Origin: a bacterium
Lineage (GTDB): Bacteria; Vulcanimicrobiota; Xenobia; RGZZ01
Direction: 5' to 3'
Assembly (NCBI GenBank): GCA_021782195.1
Contig: JAJXVI010000036.1
Span: 1 to 10,398 of the forward strand
DNA length: 10,398 nucleotides
In this document: piece after piece, positions 6,452-10,398 of the stretch
Position numbering within the stretch: position 1 is the first letter of the stretch
How the letters are laid out: every line of letters begins with the position of its first letter
Translations under genes and position numbers: made by a program
Notes under the pieces: generated by a model
Database searches by the model: none
The model's input: only the letters and a program-made list of their open reading frames with translations
Told to the model about the DNA's origin: nothing

Positions 6452-8385
6452 GCCGGATCCCCCCCGAAGTGCACACGCCCGGTCCACTCCGAGTCGTAGT
6501 ACATCAGTCCTTCAAGTTCGGTGCGAAATTCACGCGAACGCAGCGTTCGAAGCATCGAACTCACGGGAAAACCCTGCAGAAAACGACGTGGAATCGCAAG
6601 ATCGAGCTGCTCCACGATAAAGGGAATGAAGTCGAGTCCAAGCGCCCTTGCCACCGTCGCAATCCCGATGCCGACATCGGCCGCACCACTGGCGATCGTT
6701 GCAGCGAGCGACATGTGCGTGTAGGTCTCAGTGGAGTAGCCTTTGATCTGGTGCGGGCCCACGCCCCCTTTGCGAAGCTCGTGGTCGATCAGCACGCGCG
6801 TCCCGGACCCATGCTGGCGGTTCACAAACAACACGTCGTCGCGCGTGAGGTCGGCAAGCGTACGAATGCTCTTCGGATTGCCACGCGCAACCACGAAACC
6901 CAGCGGGCGGCGAAAAAAGTTGACCAGCACGAGCGGCATCTCATCCACCAGGGGACGCACAAACGGCTCATTGTACCGACCCGACTCGCCGTCGAAGAGG
7001 TGAATGGCCGCCGCGTGGCAATGGCCCCGGCGCAGCGCGGTCAGCCCTCCCCGACTGCCGACGTTTGCCGTCTGGAGCGTCACCTCCGGAAACAGACGCG
7101 CCATCGCGTTGCGCAGAATGTCGAACGCCACGTCGTAGGTCCCCAGGATCAGCAGGTTGTTTTCAAAACGGGCCGTCGGGTCGAGCAGGCGCACGCGCAC
7201 GCGATGGCCGTCCGGGATCGATTCCACTTCCGCAGGCACGTGCAGGATTGCGTCCGCGCGAACCAGGGAAGTGGCAATATCGGCTCCCCGCGAGATCGGC
7301 ACCGCAATTCGCCGCTCCCCGACCTCGGAAAGAAACACCCTCAGAAACTCGTCCGTACCGACGGGGGAGACGATTCCCTGCCCGAGCACGGCCGAAAGCT
7401 CGATCTGGCCGTCGGCCACCGCACCGAGAAAGCGATGAATCAACGGACGCACAAACAGATCGAAGGTGATGTAGGCTGACACCACGTTTCCGGGCAGCGC
7501 CACGACGGGCACCTGCCCCACCACGCCAAGCGCCACCGAATGCCCCGGCTTGATGTTGGCGCCGTACAGCACGAGTTGACCGTCAGAAGCCATCCAGGCA
7601 GCCGGCACCACGGTGCCGTGGGAACGTCCGCTCAAGATCACGACGATGTCGAAACGCGCGCCAAGCGGCATCAGCGCGTTGCGCACCTCCTCGGGTGTCT
7701 CGCCCACGATTCCGAGCATTTCAATGGAAGCGCCGGCCTCCTCGCACAGCGGAAGCAGAATGGGCCGCATGGCCTCCACGCGCTCGCCGACACCGGGTTC
7801 CGTATCCGAGTCAAGCAGGTTCCGACCCAGCGCCAGCAGTCCGACGCGGGGACGCGCCCGCACCGAGATCCGATGCACCCCACCCCGCAACAGGGCCCCG
7901 ATGTGCAACGCCCGGATACGGTGACAGGCCGGCACGATGATCTCCGAACTGTGCACGTCCTCCCCGATCGGGTTGACGTTTCGCCAGGGGGCTGACGCGC
8001 TCTGCACGCGCATCTCGTCGACGTTGACGAAGCCCACCTCGTGCAGGGGAACCACCGCGTCGGTGCCGTCCGGCAAAGGCGAACCACTATCCACGAAAGA
8101 TCCTTCGCTCGTAAGGCGAATGCTGACGGGCCGGTCCGGCGTCGCGCCGAACGTCTGTGTCGAACGGACCGCAAGGCCATCGACCGCGGCCATGTAGTAG
8201 TGAGGCGATGAGCGCCGGGCCACGACGGGCTCCGCAGTGGTGCGCCCGAGTGAGTGGCTGACATCCACGATCTCGGCCGGCCCCACGCCACCCAACCCTC
8301 GAAACTCGAGTTCGTTGTACCAGCGTTCCCTTGCTTCCTCGAGGGGCGCGTCCTCCAGTTCTCGCGGACCCGCAAAACTGCTCAT
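6448..8385 (-). CDS. MoeA-type domain fused to a LysR/molybdate-type substrate-binding domain
   Basis: A 645-residue fusion. Residues about 10-405 are MoeA-like: [15 protein letters not shown] (59-73, Asp69 kept), [17 protein letters not shown] (141-157), [10 protein letters not shown] (278-287) and [19 protein letters not shown] (297-315). Residues about 408-620 form a periplasmic-binding-type domain: [28 protein letters not shown] (521-534) and [17 protein letters not shown] (567-583). This fusion is known in several bacteria and archaea and is usually named molybdopterin biosynthesis protein; MoeA inserts molybdate into adenylated molybdopterin. Several MoeA positions differ: LGRN (187-190) for [13 protein letters not shown] (252-260) for SGGVSVGxxD and GNVVS for GNPVS. 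Enzyme activity is doubtful and ligand sensing is an alternative. The ATG at 8385 overlaps the gatB TGA and has AGGAGG just upstream. It lies between gatB and moaC with overlaps at both ends. Confidence 0.88.
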   Translation of the reverse strand: MSSFAGPRELEDAPLEEARERWYNELEFRGLGGVGPAEIVDVSHSLGRTTAEPVVARRSSPHYYMAAVDGLAVRSTQTFGATPDRPVSIRLTSEGSFVDSGSPLPDGTDAVVPLHEVGFVNVDEMRVQSASAPWRNVNPIGEDVHSSEIIVPACHRIRALHIGALLRGGVHRISVRARPRVGLLALGRNLLDSDTEPGVGERVEAMRPILLPLCEEAGASIEMLGIVGETPEEVRNALMPLGARFDIVVILSGRSHGTVVPAAWMASDGQLVLYGANIKPGHSVALGVVGQVPVVALPGNVVSAYITFDLFVRPLIHRFLGAVADGQIELSAVLGQGIVSPVGTDEFLRVFLSEVGERRIAVPISRGADIATSLVRADAILHVPAEVESIPDGHRVRVRLLDPTARFENNLLILGTYDVAFDILRNAMARLFPEVTLQTANVGSRGGLTALRRGHCHAAAIHLFDGESGRYNEPFVRPLVDEMPLVLVNFFRRPLGFVVARGNPKSIRTLADLTRDDVLFVNRQHGSGTRVLIDHELRKGGVGPHQIKGYSTETYTHMSLAATIASGAADVGIGIATVARALGLDFIPFIVEQLDLAIPRRFLQGFPVSSMLRTLRSREFRTELEGLMYYDSEWTGRVHFGGDPA

Positions 8386-9926
8386 GTCTCCTCCTGACGT
8401 GCTCGCCGCTCCTCGAGCACCTCCCGCAAGAGCGTATTCGCCACCGCCGGACTGGCCTTGCCACGCGTCGTGGCCATCACCTGCCCCACCAGGAAGCCGA
8501 ATGCCTTCTCCTTGCCTCCAAGATAGTCATCGACCACGCCAGGATGACGCTCAACCACCCCTCGCACAACTGGTCGGAGATCGTCGCTCGAGCCTATCTG
8601 GCGCCATCCGTGCGCATCCACGATGCTTTTCGGCGAAGCGCCGGAGGCGAACATCTCGTCAAGAACGTCCTTTGCGAGCTTCTTGCTGATGACCCCATCT
8701 TCCACGAGGGCCATCATCTCCCTCAACCCTTCCGGACCGAACTTCGCGTTTTCAATCGATTCGTTGTTCGCGTTGAGCAGGCGGCTCACATCTCCCAGGA
8801 GCCAGTTCGCGGCCTCCTTGGCAAGCGCGCCGCTTCCTCCCACGACGACGCGCTCGAAAAAGTCGGCAAACGCCCGACTGCGCGTCAGGGCCGTCGCGTC
8901 ATAGTCGCTCAGCGCGTACGCGGCCGCGATCCGACGGCGACGATCCTGCGCCGGCTCGGGCAAGGACGCACGTATGCGGGCCATCCAGACGTCGTCGACT
9001 TCGAGCGGCACGAGGTCCGGTTCGGGAAAGTAGCGATAGTCGTTCGCCTCTTCCTTGCTGCGGAGCGAGTGGGTGACACCGCGGTCTTCGTCCCACGCCC
9101 GCGTCTCCTGCACGACGGCGCGGCCGCTCCGCACCACCTCGACCTGGCGCCGCCACTCGTGTTCGATGGCGCGTGCCACCGAGCGAATCGAGTTCATGTT
9201 CTTGATTTCGGCGCGCGTTCCGAGCGCGACCGCCCCCCTTGGACGAACCGACACGTTGGCGTCGCAGCGAAGGCTCCCCTCCTCCATCTTGCAGTCGCTG
9301 ACGCCGGCCCAGCGCAGCCGTTCCCGAAGGCGCGTGAGATAGCACGCAGCCTCGTCCGCGCTCGCCAGGTCGGGCTCGCTGACAATCTCAGCCAGCGGAA
9401 CGCCCGCGCGGTTGTAGTCCTCCAGGGTGTATTCCGCAGACTCGATGCGCCCGCTCCCCCCCCCGTGCGTGGACTTGCCGGTATCCTCCTCGAGGTGGAT
9501 GCGCAGGATGCCCACGCGCCGCACGCCGCCGTCGGACGTCTCGACGTCGAGGTGACCGTGCACCGCAAGCGGCCGGTCGTACTGGGAAATCTGGAAGTTG
9601 CGCGGCATGTCGGGGTAGAAATAGTTCTTGCGATCAAACTTGGAGTGCCGGGGAATCTCACAATCAAGGATGAGCGCCGCCCGCAACACCTGGTCGACCG
9701 CAGCGCGGTTCAGGACGGGCAACGTGCCCGGCAACCCCAGGCAGACCGGACAGACCTGCGTGTTGGGACTTCCCCCGAAGCGGTTGGGACAGCCGCAGAA
9801 GAGCTTCGTCCTGGTCAACAGTTCGACGTGGACCTCGAGGCCAATCACGACCTCGAACTCAACTCCCGCCGTGTCTTCCACCCTGGACGCGGCCGTCGCA
9901 TCCACGCTCGCCTGGTGAAGCGTCAT
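8382..9926 (-). CDS. gatB: Aspartyl/glutamyl-tRNA amidotransferase subunit B
   Basis: GatB is the kinase and tRNA-binding part of GatCAB, which converts Glu-tRNA(Gln) or Asp-tRNA(Asn) to the amide forms. The 514 residues contain the family hallmarks in order: FEVVIGLEVHVEL (24-36), zinc ligands Cys44, Cys46, Cys59 and Cys62, VCLGLPGTLPVLN, SKFDRKNYFYPDMPRNFQIS (95-114), the EDTGKS loop, DYNRAGVPLAEIVSEPD and the KEEANDYRYFPEPDLVPL segment. A helical tail domain ends in VMATTRGKASPAVANTLL. Family members are usually about 475-490 residues; the excess is a 20-odd residue N-terminal extension. The start ATG at 9926 has GGAAGGAG a few bases upstream and overlaps the TGA of a small possible ORF. 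Longer frame starts (ATG 9941, TTG 10067) are Arg/Pro-rich and unlike the family. gatA and gatC are not in the window. Confidence 0.97.
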   Translation of the reverse strand: MTLHQASVDATAASRVEDTAGVEFEVVIGLEVHVELLTRTKLFCGCPNRFGGSPNTQVCPVCLGLPGTLPVLNRAAVDQVLRAALILDCEIPRHSKFDRKNYFYPDMPRNFQISQYDRPLAVHGHLDVETSDGGVRRVGILRIHLEEDTGKSTHGGGSGRIESAEYTLEDYNRAGVPLAEIVSEPDLASADEAACYLTRLRERLRWAGVSDCKMEEGSLRCDANVSVRPRGAVALGTRAEIKNMNSIRSVARAIEHEWRRQVEVVRSGRAVVQETRAWDEDRGVTHSLRSKEEANDYRYFPEPDLVPLEVDDVWMARIRASLPEPAQDRRRRIAAAYALSDYDATALTRSRAFADFFERVVVGGSGALAKEAANWLLGDVSRLLNANNESIENAKFGPEGLREMMALVEDGVISKKLAKDVLDEMFASGASPKSIVDAHGWRQIGSSDDLRPVVRGVVERHPGVVDDYLGGKEKAFGFLVGQVMATTRGKASPAVANTLLREVLEERRARQEET

Positions 9927-10054
9927 CGCTCCTTCCACCATCCCTCTTCTACCTTCGCACGCACGCGATTCGTGCGGTCGCGACCGTCCGCACGGTTTGG
10001 ACGTCTCGATGCGCCGTCCGACGAAGGCAGGCGAAACTTCGGAGAGAGGCTCAT
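9923..10054 (-). CDS. Possible 43-residue ORF coupled to gatB
   Basis: An ATG at 10054 with a good ribosome site (GAGAGGAAGCG) opens a 43-codon frame that ends with TGA overlapping the gatB ATG as ATGA. The product is basic and Ser/Pro-rich (MSLSPKFRLPSSDGASRR at its start, EEGWWKER at its end). I recognise no family. It could be a small leader ORF that loads ribosomes for gatB, a small protein, or chance; an in-frame TGA lies nine bases upstream of its ATG, so it is not the end of a longer gene in this frame. Confidence 0.3.
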   Translation of the reverse strand: MSLSPKFRLPSSDGASRRPNRADGRDRTNRVRAKVEEGWWKER

Positions 10055-10079
10055 CGCTTCCTCTCAATGCGCGAAAGCG

Positions 10080-10398
<319 letters not shown>

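Noticed and set aside
6427..7479. 350-codon plus-strand frame
   Set aside because: It is antisense to the MoeA fusion and the moaC start, whose protein families are clear; its product is Arg/His-rich and has no recognisable domain.
9927..10067. Longer gatB start (TTG at 10067 or ATG at 9941)
   Set aside because: The added residues are Arg/Pro/Gly-rich and unlike GatB, which normally begins close to the FEVVIGLEVH segment; the ATG at 9926 has a ribosome site.

Overview
This is a GC-rich bacterial window holding eleven recognisable protein genes (two cut by the window edges), one small possible ORF and no RNA gene that I can see. Only the first gene is on the plus strand; everything from about 575 onward is on the minus strand and should be read from right to left. 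Genes are tightly packed, with several 4-base start/stop overlaps (ATGA or GTGA) that end in TGA, so TGA is a normal stop here. The gene mix is stalk-type copper amine oxidase N-terminal domain, RsbW-like anti-sigma factor, FmdB zinc ribbon, LmeA-like protein and a MoeA fused to a substrate-binding domain. It points to a GC-rich Terrabacteria-like or Armatimonadota-like uncultured bacterium rather than a proteobacterium. That placement is inference with low confidence.

Layout from left to right: (1) 1-477, C-terminal part of a coiled-coil C4 zinc-ribbon protein, plus strand, convergent with (2) 575-1864, a polytopic membrane phosphatase/lipid transferase of the PAP2/Aur1 type. (3) 2074-4287, a minus-strand run read as degenerate RsbW-like ATPase, secreted stalk-domain protein, double-ACT (GcvR-like) protein, peptide deformylase; the last three are joined with no gap or a 4-base overlap. 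(4) 4523-5787, fmdB-type zinc ribbon followed by an LmeA-like soluble protein, GTGA-coupled. (5) 5945-9926, gatB, a MoeA-substrate-binding fusion and moaC, coupled by ATGA and GTGA overlaps. (6) 10080-10398, a piece of an FtsK/SpoIIIE DNA translocase whose homology stops inside a perfect 13-bp inverted repeat.

How the genes work together: moaC acts early in molybdenum cofactor synthesis (cyclic pyranopterin monophosphate formation) and the MoeA-type protein would normally act at the last step (molybdate insertion). Here the MoeA domain has lost several residues expected of a working enzyme, so the fusion may instead sense or deliver molybdate or tungstate. gatB supplies part of the tRNA amidotransferase; gatA and gatC are not in the window. 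Deformylase removes the formyl group from new proteins, and the ACT protein upstream probably binds an amino acid.

Most of the window is ordinary housekeeping sequence. I see no convincing new defence or mobile system. The points worth a second look are the FtsK break at the inverted repeat (truncation or assembly join), the eroded MoeA active site, the RsbW-like protein lacking its ATP-site residues, and three leader or intergenic hairpins.
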